From Sympetrum striolatum (taxonomy: Eukaryota; Arthropoda; Insecta; Odonata; Libellulidae), in NCBI GenBank assembly GCA_947579665.1, contig OX388348.1, positions 14,508,001-14,572,000 of the forward strand: a stretch of 64,000 nucleotides of DNA, read 5' to 3'. Below are positions 13,533 through 26,494 of this stretch, in pieces. The notes beneath the pieces are model-generated. The model was not told the origin of the DNA, did no database searches, and was given only the letters and a program-made list of their open reading frames with translations. Position 1 is the first letter of the stretch, and each line of letters starts with the position of its first letter. Made by a program: the position numbers and the translations under genes.

Positions 13533-13588
13533 AAAGGCTTTCGATAAATTGGGGTTCCCTCACGCATTTACGCAAAGGCTTCCTAAAC
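13533..13588 (+). repeat. Right copy of a 56-bp direct repeat
   Basis: This is the partner of 12532-12587, with about 75-80% identity by eye, including the second internal ACGCAAAGGCTT. Confidence 0.65.
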
Positions 13589-13599
13589 GAAATTTCAAG

Positions 13600-15946
13600 G
13601 ATACTCTTCTAACCAAGTCTCGCTTTTTTATGCCATCGTCCATCCTGCTTCCTTTTTATTCCCGACCGCGGTTTCGAATACGCGTGGTTGGTGAAATGCA
13701 TATATCTTCCGCAGCCGCGGTTTAAAATGTCGAGGCTACGCGGTTTCGCATGCATATTTAATTCGGGATTTTTCTGCCGAGTGGCCTTGTTCTATTTCAT
13801 CATCAGCCGACATGCACATATATGTTGCGTGAGACGTTACATCATTAAGTTCTGCCTCTGATGGCATAATTAGGTAATTAATGAAACCCGATAGTATTTT
13901 TTTTGAGAAGAGGATAATCTTTCCAAAGATTAAACAAAGGTTTACTTCAATTACGCATGATTTTCTGTTTAACGGGTTATTTTTTTACGAAAGAATTTAC
14001 TTCAAGAATAATGGACGTCAATATAAAGAATGATCAACAGATCTTTAAAAGGATATAAAATGTTCTACGGATTCAAGTCATGGATTGAATTTTTGTTATG
14101 GATTAAAGGAAAGGGGTAATGTATATTATACAGAGAGATTCTATTCCACAGAGATATTGCACTACTTCTTGAGATATCATACAGAAAATGTTATCGTTGT
14201 AACGCAAACTATTTTAAGAGATGAGTTCTTCATAGAAAATTACGATAAAAATAGCTAAGACTACGTGAATGGGCAGCTGATTGCCTGAATTGCATTCCAT
14301 CCGTAGATGTGATTCTAATTTATAGACCATACCAATTTTTACTGATTAGCAAAATGCTACTGTTAGCGATTTTATCAATCTTTCAGTACATTTAGCTGCA
14401 CCCTCGAATTACAGCTAAAGCAAATAAAACTTTCCACCTAAGATAATTAGAGATCATACAGAGGATTCTTTTTTCCTTCAAAAGTAGAAACGATCTATAA
14501 AAGGTAAGTTAACTCTCAGAATGTATATCATAAATGCAATGTCAAAAGTAAATATTCAAATAATAAATGTCTATAAATGTATGTATTGCAGATGGTAGCT
14601 TCTCCAACTGTAATCTCAGATTCTATTCCTACTGCGGACCATGACTCCCCAACAGGAAGAACACCAGACAATTGACATCGTGGGGCTCTAAAATAACTCC
14701 TAAAGCATTAACTACCACCAACCAATCTTTCATACAGAAATAGACTGGGGAAGACTTCTTCTGAAAGACGATTAAAACGCATTCAAACGCGGAGAAGAAC
14801 AAACCTCTAAGAGCGCGTAAATTCTCAAATTCAAAAGAACATCTCGAGGAGGGAAACACACAGATCCTCAAGACACGAGCACGCGCGTGGGAAACGCAAC
14901 TTCTCCGACCCTCATTTCTTCCCAACTCCTCAAACACCTTCCCGCAATCCTCCGCAGCCCCTCATATTTATAAATCCCCTCTTCCGCATCTCTTTCCCCG
15001 TTGCTACGCGACTCCTTAATACATCACCCGCCTTTTCCAACCCCTGTGTCTTTCCTAAACTAATTGTGTTGTCTCTGACGGAGTTAACCGAGCTTCTTCT
15101 CCCGTATCCCTCGAGCACTCGCGCCTCGCGATGTTTGCCCCGCGCCGCCAAACTTCCTCGCCGTTTTCCCGAAGACTTCTTGGTTTCGGTGGGGACGTGA
15201 TAACCCTCCCAGTTGAATCCGCCCCGGGGTTATTCCGGTGCAAACGACGACTGATGTAAAGTACGTTTATTAGGGGTGGGGGAAGTGCGTGGGGGGGGAA
15301 TATAAACATGGATGTATTATGGATAGACTCCGCGGATCGCTGTGGCAAAACAGGGAGATGTGATGCACGACCTTGTGTAAACGGGGCACGTCCCGTATTA
15401 TTTGGTGCTTTCCTCCGGAACCGGATGGGTTAGCGTTTTATTCCGACCGCGCGAAATAATTCAGTGGGTAAATTTAAGCCTAACGGACGAATTTAGATGA
15501 AAAAGAAGAGTGGATCTCGTTATATATATAATTCGACTTCGGTGGTGCTGCTTCCAGTCTTGCCCATCCTCCTATGGCTGTTAGTATGAAACGACATTGA
15601 GAGTATTGCGAAATTAGCTCCATGCGTACCGCGACGAAGATAATGAAGATGTTCTGTACTGTCTTAAGGAATTTTTCCGTTAAATGGAACGTATTACACA
15701 CAACTATCAATTCATTGATTCACTTAATTGAATCAGGATAGTAAGAAATCTACTGAAGTATGATCAAAGCTGAATATGGCGATTAGTTTGTCTCTCTTTA
15801 TCGAATGGTGTGAGAAGTATTATTCTTAATGTCATTTTTCTTCACTTTCACGAATTTTTCCCACTTACACTAATCTGATTTGCCAAGATAAGCAAAAATG
15901 AACAACCTCACACTACACCTAGTAAACCTCATTTCCACTCCAGGGT
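13600..15946. other. Non-coding sequence with GC-rich islands at 13600-13800 and 14880-15470
   Basis: CpG-containing, mixed-strand ORFs, no recognised product. Between the islands the DNA is AT-rich without visible structure. Confidence 0.4.
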
Positions 15947-16192
15947 TAATAATAATAATAATAATAATGCCGTCTTTCTTTTTTGGGCGAATTTTAGCCT
16001 AGGAAGGCTATTCCTCCAATTAACCCCTTTTATTAATTTTATTCATTTTTTTTGCATTTTTATTTTATTAATATCACACACGCACAACCATTCCCTAACC
16101 GGAAAAATCCGATTAGCCGGGACTCGAACCCGGGACCGTGAGGTTGGAGCGTTAACGCGCTAGCACGTTAACCACTCCGCCACCACGGCCGG
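15947..16192 (-). mobile_element. tRNA-derived SINE with (ATT)n tail
   Basis: Read on the minus strand from 16192, the element opens with a tRNA-like head containing an A box (TGGCGGAGTGG) and a B box (GGTTCGAGTCC), both matching the Pol III consensus and correctly spaced. A non-tRNA body with AT-rich sequence follows, then (ATT)n at 15947-15968. The head resembles a Ser/Leu-type tRNA but is not a functional tRNA, because the anticodon arm does not fold normally. This structure is typical of a short interspersed retroelement. A target-site duplication is not certain (GGTTA-like sequence occurs on both sides). Confidence 0.8.
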
Positions 16193-19100
16193 TTATTGAT
16201 AGAGCTTGAAGTTATTTAATGATATTTACTTACGGATAAAATGTTCTTATCTTGCAATAATTTTGGGATTAAAAAGGTATTTATTCCGTAAAGACAAAAC
16301 TCTTTAATCAACGTATATCATACTACTGCAGAACTCCATAATATAATAATAAAAGTTTTATAGATCAGTATATTAGGATAAAAAGAAGTAGAGTAAGATA
16401 AAGACTTTATTAAATACAATTGAAAACGAAGAAATGACGATAAAATTAAATCAGCGGACTTTTATGTGTATAGAAGTAAACCTACAGAAAGATTAACAAA
16501 ATAATGAAATAATAAGGGAGGGTAATTTAATGAGCCTAATTACATAACTACGATAAATTGAATGCAAGAGATGGAAGAAAAATTGAATGTATAGCTTGTT
16601 CGTAGGAACAGGAAATAAGAGAAATGGATGAAGCGAAGCTGCGTAGAAAGACATTGGCATGGTGTCAAGAGGGGATGTGAAGGCGATGATATATTGTACC
16701 CCGAATGACAAGGGTATCTCTGTAGGGGATGCTAGTGAATGACGAAGATTACTCCGAGTGGGAATCAAAAGTTATTAAATTCATCCCTTTTCGTTATGTT
16801 AAGAAGTGTACCACTTTTGAAAAACGATATGACATGAAATTTATAATGGAGAGAATGTGAACAATTTACGCTTTGAATATTATTAGTAAAACAATTTTGT
16901 ATGATCGATGAAATTGATTTAAAATAGTTTAAACATAATTTAATTAAAAATTGCTAGACATATATTTCAATGTACTTTCTATTAGATACGAATTAAGACT
17001 TTCGTCAATTACGTAATAATATATTTTTAATTTAAAATCCGTTATAATAGCAACCGTCTTAGCGACGAAAATTTGAGTATTTTCATTTAATTATCGAGTA
17101 CATGATATTTCACAGTTGTCCTCTACAGAGTAATCTAGTTGATCATAATCCGTCTATTTAACGTTCATAAACGACTTAACATCAGGGCTGTATACATTCC
17201 TCAGTTAAATTACCCTGAAAGGTATTGTAGAAAGAAGAATCTTTACTACGAAAACTAGTACAAAATACTCATTTATTGATTATGCTATTATAGTAATTCT
17301 ATATAACTGGTTGTAGAATAAACTGTCACTCAACACCAAAATCATCAATGAATTAATGAATCTATGACTGGATTAATTAATGAATATGTAACCGGTTAGC
17401 CAACCGTATTTTAACAAAAAATAGCTGAATAGTTTAATTTTATTTTTACCCTGCTTTCGACATCAGATATCCTTATCCAAAGATAAGCACAGAAAAACAA
17501 CAATAAATACAGCATCATCATCATCCCTATTCTGAGAGAGCTGAAGGTCGTTTTTCATTCGTCCCTAGGAAAAACATCCCCGTCCTTACTTCCCCCGCTC
17601 AATAATCGAATGAGCTCCGCATGTCCTCGTCAAAGCCAGTTTATTGCGACCATAAAGCACACGGCGATTACTAGACCGCTAGGAAACGCTGTAGCGCCAA
17701 TTCACTTCCACAATCCAGTCAATGGCCATTGGTTTCCATCACTCCCTGCTTGCCCGCTGACTTTCCTCTTATTCCAAGAACAACATCATTCCATTTACGA
17801 CTTCTCTGAAGCTGCATCCTCCTCTTGTTTTCCTTTCGCGGTTCGCCATTTGAAACTGATAACGATGAACTCGTCTAGACGGTGACTCACGAGATTATTA
17901 GAGAGCAAATACGTCTAAAAGATTGATTCCTCGAAGAGGTTGCAAAGGCCGTCGATTTTGCAGATGCTCGCAGAACATCCATTTCGTCTAGTAGCAAAAC
18001 ATATACTTCCTGATACGCGACAATTTTTTTCAGTAGTTTATTCCTGGAAGTAATTTTATGAAATGGTTTTCACTGTACGCATCTGCACTCGTAAAAGAAG
18101 TAATCATTGTACTGAGGATTTAAGAATAAAAAGAGTTTATGACTCAATTAAATCTTCGTTGCATATAGATCTTGCTCTTTTATGCCCTGGAATATGTATG
18201 CAATTTGCAATTCAAAAATAAAACTGTGATTCAAGGGTAACTTCGGAAAGTGAGTAAGGCTTTAGGACGAAGAAAAGCAAGGCGTCAACTAGACCGTTTC
18301 GTAACGTAGCATCAGAATTGTTCGTACCTTGCATCGAACAGGAAGAACTCGGCAATAAAGAAAATCGGTGAAAATCTTTACCTTGGGATGACCTCGCACC
18401 TGAGCAAGGCATTGACATGAATTTTAGCATCATAACTCGAAATGTTAACAAACATCGAGAAAGTTAACTTGTAATTAGATCAAATCTTATAGCAAAATAG
18501 AAACAAGTAAATCACGAAAAACATTACTTCTTAGAAAAGTTAGAAGCAGTTTCTGCGTTGGTACCTAATGCTGGATACTATAAGCTTAAACTAGTTAAAC
18601 CATTAAAACATTTTGTAGGAGTAAATTGATTGGCATTCTTTCCAAATTTGCAATGAACTTCTACAAAATATTGACCTCGTCTGTAGATTGAAATAGTATT
18701 TCAAGCTATTCTACTTTTAATTTTCTCAATTTCATTTGTATTGCAACTTTTAATGCACATTTCTAACTTTAGTTGAAATTTAATATATTTGAGTATAAAT
18801 TTCAAAATAAACCTACGAATCGCGAGTTTTCACGTGAAATGGATATTTAACACATTGCAACTCGATTTTCAATCAAACTAGCTTTGTAATCAAACCGGGG
18901 ATTATAACTTAAATTAAATATTCATAAACACCGATACCTTTATCGATGAACGCAATTCTTCGTAACAAGCAGCCTATCAATGAAGCAGTAATAAACATCA
19001 AGGCTTCTACCAATTACAAAGATGGAAGTAATTTCAATTCCGCAAAGTATAGCGTTTGGTATGAAGAATACAAGACATAATTAATTTAGTCGATTGTAAA

Positions 19101-22100
19101 TTTAGGAACCAGTCCTCGTAAAACCAAATATTATCCGGTTCCTTGCACTCAATCGAAACTGGATCGAATTTAAAAGATATCTTTACCCATGGTTATTCAG
19201 AAAGTTAAAATTAGTGACTTGGCTGGGGCTCGAACCAAGGTCTCCTACCTTCCAAGCAGGTGCTCTAATTTAATTTTTAATTTTTTTTCTATATACCTAC
19301 ATTATTCTCAATAATTTCGAGAATAAATCAATGACAATCCTATAGACATTCAATAAATAATTGACTTTAAATTTACAATTTATTTTTTTATTCCAATACA
19401 ATTTTCCTTGAAGTTGGATTTTCTCTTAGATTTTCCAGATTTACCGCTAGGCATCTCCCTTGCGAATATCATAACAGCGACGCCAGCAAGAGGTGAAGAA
19501 AACTTTCGTCCGTAAGAATCCGCCAGAGAAATCTTGTTGAGTATTCCACGCACACAAGAGATGCGCTTAGCGGGGACAGAATGTGGCAGCAAATCTTCCG
19601 TCGGAATGACGCCTTTAAATCGGATTCGAGGAGTTCGAAGAAGAAATAATCTGGACTATACTTCTGGTCAAAGCATTTCTCCTCCAGAAAGTTTCAACTA
19701 AGCCGTGGGACTCAGCCTGCTCTCAAAAGGTGAGTAATGCCACTCTTCAGCACCTTTCAAAAGTTACATTTGAATCAAAGCCTTTTGAGGCAATACTTCT
19801 TCGTATGGAATAATGTTGACGTTACATAAATATGTAAGATAAACCAATGGAATCAATGGATTACGCCGAGATTACTTGTTATCAAAATAAGAAACGCCCA
19901 TAAGAATGTTAAATTAACATTTTTATATCAACATGATTTCTCCGCAATTCGGTAGGTTCATATGCCTTAGTATTATCTAATTAATTTTTTATTTCATTTC
20001 TTGGTAAAATAACTTCGCTGTGATACTTAATTTTAAAACTCGAGCAAAGAAGCTGCCGATATAAATGTCTGGGCTACTTCGTCATACGATGCTAATAGTT
20101 ACCATTTAATATTATATTCAGCAACGTTATGCACATTTAATAAATTAGTTCAAGTTTTGGAAGACTATGACTTAATCTTAAGAAAGCTACCATTCTTATT
20201 TGGTGGAAAAGAAGCTATTATTATTTAGCATCGAAGTATTAGTACAAAAAATTAATATATAAACCATAGTATTGCTATAAACTATAGTAAGAGTCAACTT
20301 CTATAAGGAACATATAAAAACGTAATCTAAAATCGAAATTTGTAGTTACTGATATGGAGAATATTACCTTATAGAATACTACCGCTTTTGAAATAGCTTC
20401 AAAACGTTTTCTAAAAATAAACTTGAAAGTCTCACAACGTTAAGAATACAAAAGGATGAAACAATAATAAGCTGAGAAACACTTATTTCAATTGGACTTA
20501 TTTCTGAACCGGAACACACTACACTGCAAAATGTATTCAAACGTCACATTGAAATGTATTATGCATTTTAGCTTCGTTAGAAGCCCTATTGAACGTCATC
20601 TCCTTAAAAAGGCATCAGATAACGTTCTGAGCGAAGATTGCGTGTCTGGAAGTGTGAATGCGTGAAATTTGAAGCAAAAAGGCGTGGATATTTAAATGTG
20701 TAAAAAATCTCTTTCAAGGCGGGCGATAGGGGGCGTCTCTCAATTAATGAGACGGAATTATTCCTGCGTAAATATTATCGCTGAAAATACCACCGGAAGT
20801 AGCAGCTTTCCGCTTAATTACCCCGAAAATGAGTCCGGTCTCGCTTTGCCACTTCGGAATTTGTAGGCCCAATCTTTAACGCCTATTCTCTGATTAAATC
20901 TCCGCTGTATTTCCCCTCCGTCTTAATGAGGGCTGAGGAAAAAAGAGATCTTCCAAGGGCTCTTTAAGGAGATAGCCTTTCCGGAGCAGCCCCTGGATAT
21001 TCGTCAATTTAAAAGGCGTCGAGACCCTGGATGGAGAAGGCATTTGTCAATTTGGCCTCATGGAAGTGTTGCTGCTTGGTAAACGAAGTATTTTTTGTGA
21101 GGGTGGGGGTCCACGTATGGTTAATAGCTTAGTTTGGATGATAAATCTAATTTTTAAGGGTTCATTTTTTTAAAGTAATTTAGCGCCGATATATTAAGAG
21201 GGGACCAAAGGTTATACTTTTACTTCTCTATTAGATTCCCTAGATGAAGATGTATATTTTTTATCTTTAGAAGAGCTAATATTAATGTAATGGACGTTGG
21301 TGAATATGACTTTTACCAGTATATTAGATTGACTAAAATTTTATATAATATTCCCTTTATCAACGCAATTAATAAGCTAATAATATTGAGCTAAAATTGA
21401 TGATTGGTCTAATGTAACATAATTTCAATAAAAGTAATTGATAATGCTTAATTGGAGACAGCTTTAGATTAATTCGCCTAAAATCCGATTATTTAGAGTT
21501 ACATTGAATTCAGATTGCGCGAATAAAAATGTGTACTCCTTTCATAGACAATTACCTCCTAAGACATTTTCAGTAATTTATACTGAACCAATACGAATTG
21601 AACCTATACCACCATACTTTGCCAATGGTACTCATTTTTCACTGTATTTTATAAATTATTGTTTATCAATAATCGTTTGGTTAATATTTTTAATACAAAA
21701 TAATCGAAAGCAAGTATTGTGTTTTATTAATTCACGGCATAATACAAATAAAATTTGTACCACTTCAAATACAGGCTAGTAATTTAAATGAAACTTTCTA
21801 GAAATAATACGCTAATGAAATATTTGTTGGAAAACCCCGCATTATTTGATAGAATAACATAATAAACATTATATTACGCTGGATGCCCATTCGTTCTTGA
21901 AAGAACAGTGAGAAAATGTGTCAACTCGGATGAATAGCTCACGCATTTCCGGATGATTAACCGATACGGCAATCCTCGTCGACGAGTCAATGCCCTTTAT
22001 ATACAAAAGAGCACCTCTTTAAGACTCCCTATGATCTACGACCTCGCCCAGATATCCGAAAACGCTCATTAAATTTTAATCGTCCGCTTTCTAATCACAT

Positions 22101-24066
22101 CCCCACTGGGAGCCGTATTTAGCGCGTATTAAGTGGACCGAGGGAATTAGGGTCCGCCCGCCCACCTCCCCGACGCCGACGCTGATAAATTATGCATCCC
22201 TCGACGCGGGAGACGCAAGACCGCGAGATGACACTGAAGAAATGCCCTCGTTCGAGGCGATATTAGAGATGCAAAGTGTTTCACGACGAATCGGTGGGGA
22301 TGCGGTGATCCGAAGGCGTTAGAGGAAATGGGTGTCAGCGACACGTATTCAGTGTGGGGCGCATTAGCCTTGCTTATGACGTTTCTCACTTAGGCCCATT
22401 ACTCATCCGCCGTTTTACTAAGCGGGGCGATTTGGATCCGATGGAATCTTGGCGCTACTTGTCCGCCGCTATTCTACCGAGACGGAGAGATAGCGTACGC
22501 TATGCGCGGCCATCTGTCCTTGTCTAATTACCCCTCTTTCGCCTCTATTACCGCTGATGTATCCGTACGGTGCTCAAAGGAGGGAATATTTTCTCGGGTA
22601 CGAGTGATAAATAGTGAATCTTGAGGCATAAAACAGTGGGCCCATAGTTTTACTAGACCAGGTGAAGATGCGTTTGTTGCAAAGATTTTTTATTTGATAT
22701 AAGCAAAGGTTAGTTATATGCCATCGTTAATTCTTAAATTTCTCATGATTAAATGATTATTAACGATGTTGACTGCTATCAAACTTGGCCCTCTGTGGGC
22801 CAAAATTAGGCAGAGGGTGGCAGTCTGGACAACAAGATCTTAAAAAGATAGATTTCTCCGATAAAGCCATCTACAAGGAGGAGTTTTAACAGCTATACTA
22901 GATAAACATCGCATAAGTCCAACAACTAATCAAATACTATGCACTCTCCAAAAATGTTAAAATTTTGTTCGATAGAAAAATCATGGTAATCTCAAAATGG
23001 TTATTGTGATATTACCTGTATTATTAAAAAAATGACGTTGAAAATCCCATATTTTTAAATTTCACGATAGATTTAGCAATTAAATCAATTGTTGTTCGTA
23101 CATATATCAACTATTTTTCAATCAATACACCAATCTTTAATTAATAATGAAACTATCTGATATATTTAAAATATAATAAATTCTCTGGTTATTCTCTGAT
23201 CATATTTTTGGCTGCATTATTTTCCATGGGAATTTTTAAAAATCATGATATAACTGAAAAGAATTTTGTTAAGTCTTCTCGTATTCAAGTTTCATGCAAT
23301 AGGTTGATACTAAATGATGAAATAATCATTATTTTGTATTACTTTATGTAATGATGTACAAAAAAATAATACAAAATATACACCTCATTCTTTCAAAACC
23401 ACAACTTTCAGCCACACAAAGGTTTAATAAAATAGTGATAATTTACTAATGAAACCAGGTACATCAAGTAAAAACTGAGTTTTCTGACCTGATATACTGA
23501 ACAATTCGCAAACAGAAGTGCAGTGAGAAACGCACACTCAAATGCAATGGGGATGTTAGAAAAGAGAGAGTTTCCTAGCTCCTCAATTTAAGTTAAGATA
23601 CTGAGAAGCAATCGTAAACCTTATAGCATGACATGTTATGGAATAAACATAAAGAGAACCCAAACAATAAATTAGTGGAAACGTTCTTGAGAGAGCATTA
23701 ACGTTTCTTTTAGCCATTGGACAATATTATAATTTAGATACCACTGATCAATTTATTGCACGAAACCCAACTTGCTCGGTTTTGGAACTTTTCCCATAAT
23801 TTCAAATCATCTCCTAAAAGATTCTCGGAAAGGAACTTCTACCCTCTTAAGCCTATATCCACCCTCTCGAAGGAAAATCTCTAGATTTTACCAAGTTTTC
23901 ACATAAGTTACGACTAAAATGACTAAAAGTAAACGTGCTTTTCCTAATCCTTTCTAAATTTTGGGCTTGGTGGTTCTTATGTACAGTTCTTACAGAGGTT
24001 GTTACTCCTTTCTTCTAGTAATTATGATAACATAACAGGGATACTGGTAACCTTTTACAAATATAT
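16193..24066. other. Mostly AT-rich intronic sequence
   Basis: Apart from the tRNA-like relic at 19198-19268, I see GC-richer islands at about 17560-17880, 20690-21060 and 22080-22520. None has a family-like ORF or an Ig4-type exon of the Roughest-like gene. Confidence 0.4.
19198..19268 (-). mobile_element. tRNA-like relic
   Basis: On the minus strand there is a D-arm-like TAGAGCACCTG, a foldable anticodon arm (CCTGC, loop TTGGAAG, GTAGG) and a B box GGTTCGAGCCC, followed by CAGCCAAG. The acceptor stem and 5' end are missing. It is probably a truncated SINE head rather than a tRNA gene. Confidence 0.5.
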
Positions 24067-24465
24067 TCCTTATTTTATATAATTCTATATCATACTCTTC
24101 AAAAGAAGTTGGTGAAGATTATCATTACAGTATCTGCCAGTTTCTCCAATTACGAAAAACTTAAGTATAAGACTCTAATTACTTATCTCCAATGCATACA
24201 TACTTGTAATTTCAACAAAAGTGTCCATTATTTCAAGTGACCCTAAATTTTTAATATCCATTATCTATTTTACATGGTTTAATGTCATATTCTTCCAAAG
24301 AAGTTAAAGAAGATTATCACTGCATCATCTGACAGTTTCTCCAATCATAATGAACTTAGATAAAAGACTCTAATTACTTGTCTTTAACGCATCTGTACTG
24401 GTAATTTCAACAAAATCGCTGATTATTAAAGGGTCCCTATCAGCCTAAATATTCATTATCTACTA
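24067..24465 (+). repeat. Diverged tandem duplication, about 191-bp period
   Basis: Copy 1 (about 24067-24256) and copy 2 (about 24257-24449) share CATA-TCTTC-AAAGAAGTT, GAAGATTATCA, CAGTTTCTCCAAT, AGACTCTAATTACTT and GGTAATTTCAACAAAA (GTAATTTCAACAAAA in copy 1). A short start of a third copy follows to about 24465. Identity is about 75% by eye. Confidence 0.75.
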
Positions 24466-24712
24466 GTCTTAACCCCAACATTAAATACAATAATTAGTCA
24501 ACAACTATTAAGCTTTACCTTATGAAATAAAGGAACGCGCTTATATGGACGATAATTATCGTCGACATTCACTATGATGATATCAATATACTTTATGGAC
24601 TTTAAGGACCGCTTATTTTAAAAGCGAACGCGTTCATGGCTATTTACACGCGATTCTTCCTATATTTCTGAGGCAATTAAAAAGACGAAAAATGCTTTAA
24701 ATTGGTACTCAC

Positions 24713-25436
24713 AGCTTATATCCAGCGTTTCGGACTCCTCGCTCTTCCCAACAGCGTTGTGGACCTCGCACTTCACGATGGCGTCATGGAACCCTCGACT
24801 CACGTTGGAGATGACCAGCACGGTGGGGTCCACCGCCACGGCCGAAGCCACCAGGTTACCACCATCCAAGGGCTCGCCATGGATACCAGGAGGGGCCCCC
24901 GTACCGGATATCACGCCACCCACCACCGGTTCCTCGTTGATGAACCACCGATAAACCAAATCCGTGTCTGGATTCGCATCCGCCAAACAGGTGAGCCGCA
25001 CCTCGTCGAACTCCCTGATGAGGGAGCCGGTGGTGATGGTGGTTGTAGACGGTGTGTGGGATGCGGAGGACGCCATGGCTGTTGAAGAACCGAGGGCAAC
25101 GCCCGCTTCTGGACCCCCTGCGAGGGCATACACTCCGCCTCCCTCTTCGACCTCATCCTCAGGCCTGTGGATGGGCGGAGGGATCGGTCTCCTGATGGCT
25201 GACACGTTGACAGTGACCTTCGGGGCGTAGTTGACCAGAAGGCGGACCCTTGCGGAGCGGTATGTCCTGTCCGCCGCGTTCTGCGCCTGACAGGTAAAGA
25301 CCTGTCGGTGGTGTTCCCTCCTCGGGGTCAGCCTTAGGATTGATTTAGCGGTGAGGCGCTTCTTGTCCGGAAGGAGTTCGGTCATGTACTCCACCCCGTC
25401 CTTGAGGACGTTCCCTAGTCCGTCGATCCAAGTGAT
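24713..25436 (-). CDS. rst: Roughest/Kirre-like adhesion protein, third coding exon
   Basis: The exon is 724 nt and encodes about residues 178-418. It starts after the acceptor CTCCTCCTCAG in phase 0 with the family hallmark ITWIDGLGNV, which completes Ig2 (Trp180, Cys226 in FTCQAQN), followed by ADRTYRSA and NYAPKV. Ig3 follows with Cys327 in RLTCLADANP, Trp341 in YRWFINEEP, and Cys400 in IVKCEVHNAVGKSE, ending at SETLDIS plus the first base of a Tyr codon, as in Rst (DISYAP). Possible N-glycosylation sites are NVSA and NVSR. Two low-complexity insertions stand out: about residues 254-317 between Ig2 and the body of Ig3 (Pro, acidic, Ala/Gly, then Ser/Thr), and about 350-382 within Ig3. The donor is GTGAGT at 24707-24712. 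An open frame continues upstream to 25628, but the acceptor and homology start at ITWIDG. Confidence 0.93.
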
Positions 25437-25464
25437 CTGAGGAGGAGAGTGAAGGAATAAAGGA

Positions 25465-25512
25465 TTAGCTCTATTAATTCCAGAAAGATTAGCTTTATTA
25501 ATTCCAGAAAGA
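25465..25512 (+). repeat. 24-bp tandem duplication near the splice acceptor
   Basis: Two adjacent 24-bp copies beginning TTAGCT differ at one base. They lie about 30 bp upstream (on the gene strand) of the third-exon acceptor, in the usual branch-point region. Confidence 0.85.
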
Positions 25513-25608
25513 TAAGAATGGGGGAAAAAGAAATGGATATCATTGCACGTAAAGCTGTGTGGCTTTACAGGGGAGAGAAAGAGGAGAAACAGCAGCGAAA
25601 ATACCGAC

Positions 25609-25675
25609 ATGACTGGGACTCGAACCAAGTAGCAAAAGAGAAACCTGTGCTGTAGTTAGTCATATCGCTTTTTCT
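25609..25675 (-). mobile_element. tRNA-like relic in the intron
   Basis: The reverse complement carries a perfect B box (GGTTCGAGTCC) and CCAG following it, preceded by tRNA-length sequence without a clear A box. It creates the ATG and first codons of an open frame that leads into the third coding exon, but this start is an artefact of the relic. Confidence 0.4.
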
Positions 25676-26494
25676 GGTTGCTTCTCCTGGGATTATAATT
25701 AAAATTTTTCTAAAAATTTCTTTTATTCAATATAAGCAAGGAGTATTTGTAAATCAGCGCAAACTGCAGATTTCAGATGATGAAAATCACACTTATAAGA
25801 CATTGCGACTGCTGGTATTGACTTTTTAAATTTCAATAATCACAACATTTTTCCCATATTTAATATTGATAATCTTAATTTCAAAACTTTAATAATTATA
25901 TCAGTTTAAATTCTAATAATATTCTAATTGATAGTTATATCAGCACAAAATTTGAGGTAATATCGATTTCCCTGCCCTGAGTTTGATGTCTCACTTAAAA
26001 TTTTGTCTTATTCCTTAAAATATACCGTCCAGACCCTCATGACATCGATATTTAAGTATATAAATGTATGCATATGTTTCAGGCAATTACTTAGTATGGT
26101 AATTATACATTTAGAATATAACATAATTAATAAGAAAATGCATCAAAAGGTGAAGATTGCTTTGATATAATTATTAGTGCTATCCAGGAGCGCGCTAGTA
26201 TTTGCAGAGCTAGTAGAATAATTGAGCATCACGTATTAAAACCTAGTAATTTAGATTTCAAATTAAGGCCATTTGTGTTACTTTAATGAACTTTTCAGCA
26301 ATAACATTCTACTTGATATTAAAACAATTAACTGCTACAGAAAGTGAATTTTTAATCGTATATGAAAACACTGAAAGTCCGGGTTAAGGATTGTAAAACT
26401 TTTCCTGCTAAAATTTTGTTTCATACTGCTTATTGTTTAGTTTAAAATGAGTGCTTCAATTGCATCATGACACATGATTTGGTGACTATCTCAC

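Larger units (their letters stand above)
1..24712 (-). other. Long downstream intron of the Roughest-like gene (incomplete)
   Basis: This DNA lies 3' of the third coding exon on the gene's strand. The next exon should start with the rest of a Tyr codon and Ig4. I looked on the minus strand for Ig4-Ig5 hallmarks (an RQRP-like motif, YxC cysteine motifs, a hydrophobic transmembrane run) and found none. The intron therefore probably runs past the left edge, unless a short exon was missed by eye. Its contents are listed separately. Confidence 0.6.
25437..26494 (-). other. Intron between second and third coding exons
   Basis: This is a 1058-bp phase-0 intron with GT-AG borders (GTGAGA donor, CTCCTCAG acceptor). 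It contains a 24-bp tandem duplication next to the acceptor (25465-25512) and a tRNA-like relic (about 25609-25675). The rest is AT-rich sequence in which I see nothing else. Confidence 0.88.

Noticed and set aside
15520..15535. TATATATATA stretch as a TATA box.
   Set aside because: Simple AT repeat with no promoter context or downstream gene.
16085..16192. A functional tRNA gene.
   Set aside because: The A and B boxes are good, but the anticodon arm does not form a normal 7-base loop, and the sequence continues into a SINE body with an (ATT)n tail.
22147..22389. GC-rich minus-strand ORF considered as the missing Ig4 exon.
   Set aside because: It has no Ig cysteine/tryptophan pattern and no match to the Roughest family continuation after DISY.
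24702..25230. Plus-strand ORFs opposite the third coding exon.
   Set aside because: They are antisense shadows of a high-GC Ig exon and have no family resemblance.
25437..25628. Open frame with a signal-peptide-like start (MVRVPVMSVFSLL) running into the third coding exon, suggesting an alternative first exon.
   Set aside because: Its ATG and first codons come from a tRNA-like B-box relic, the hydrophobic run comes from a pyrimidine-rich tract before the acceptor, and family homology begins exactly at the acceptor.
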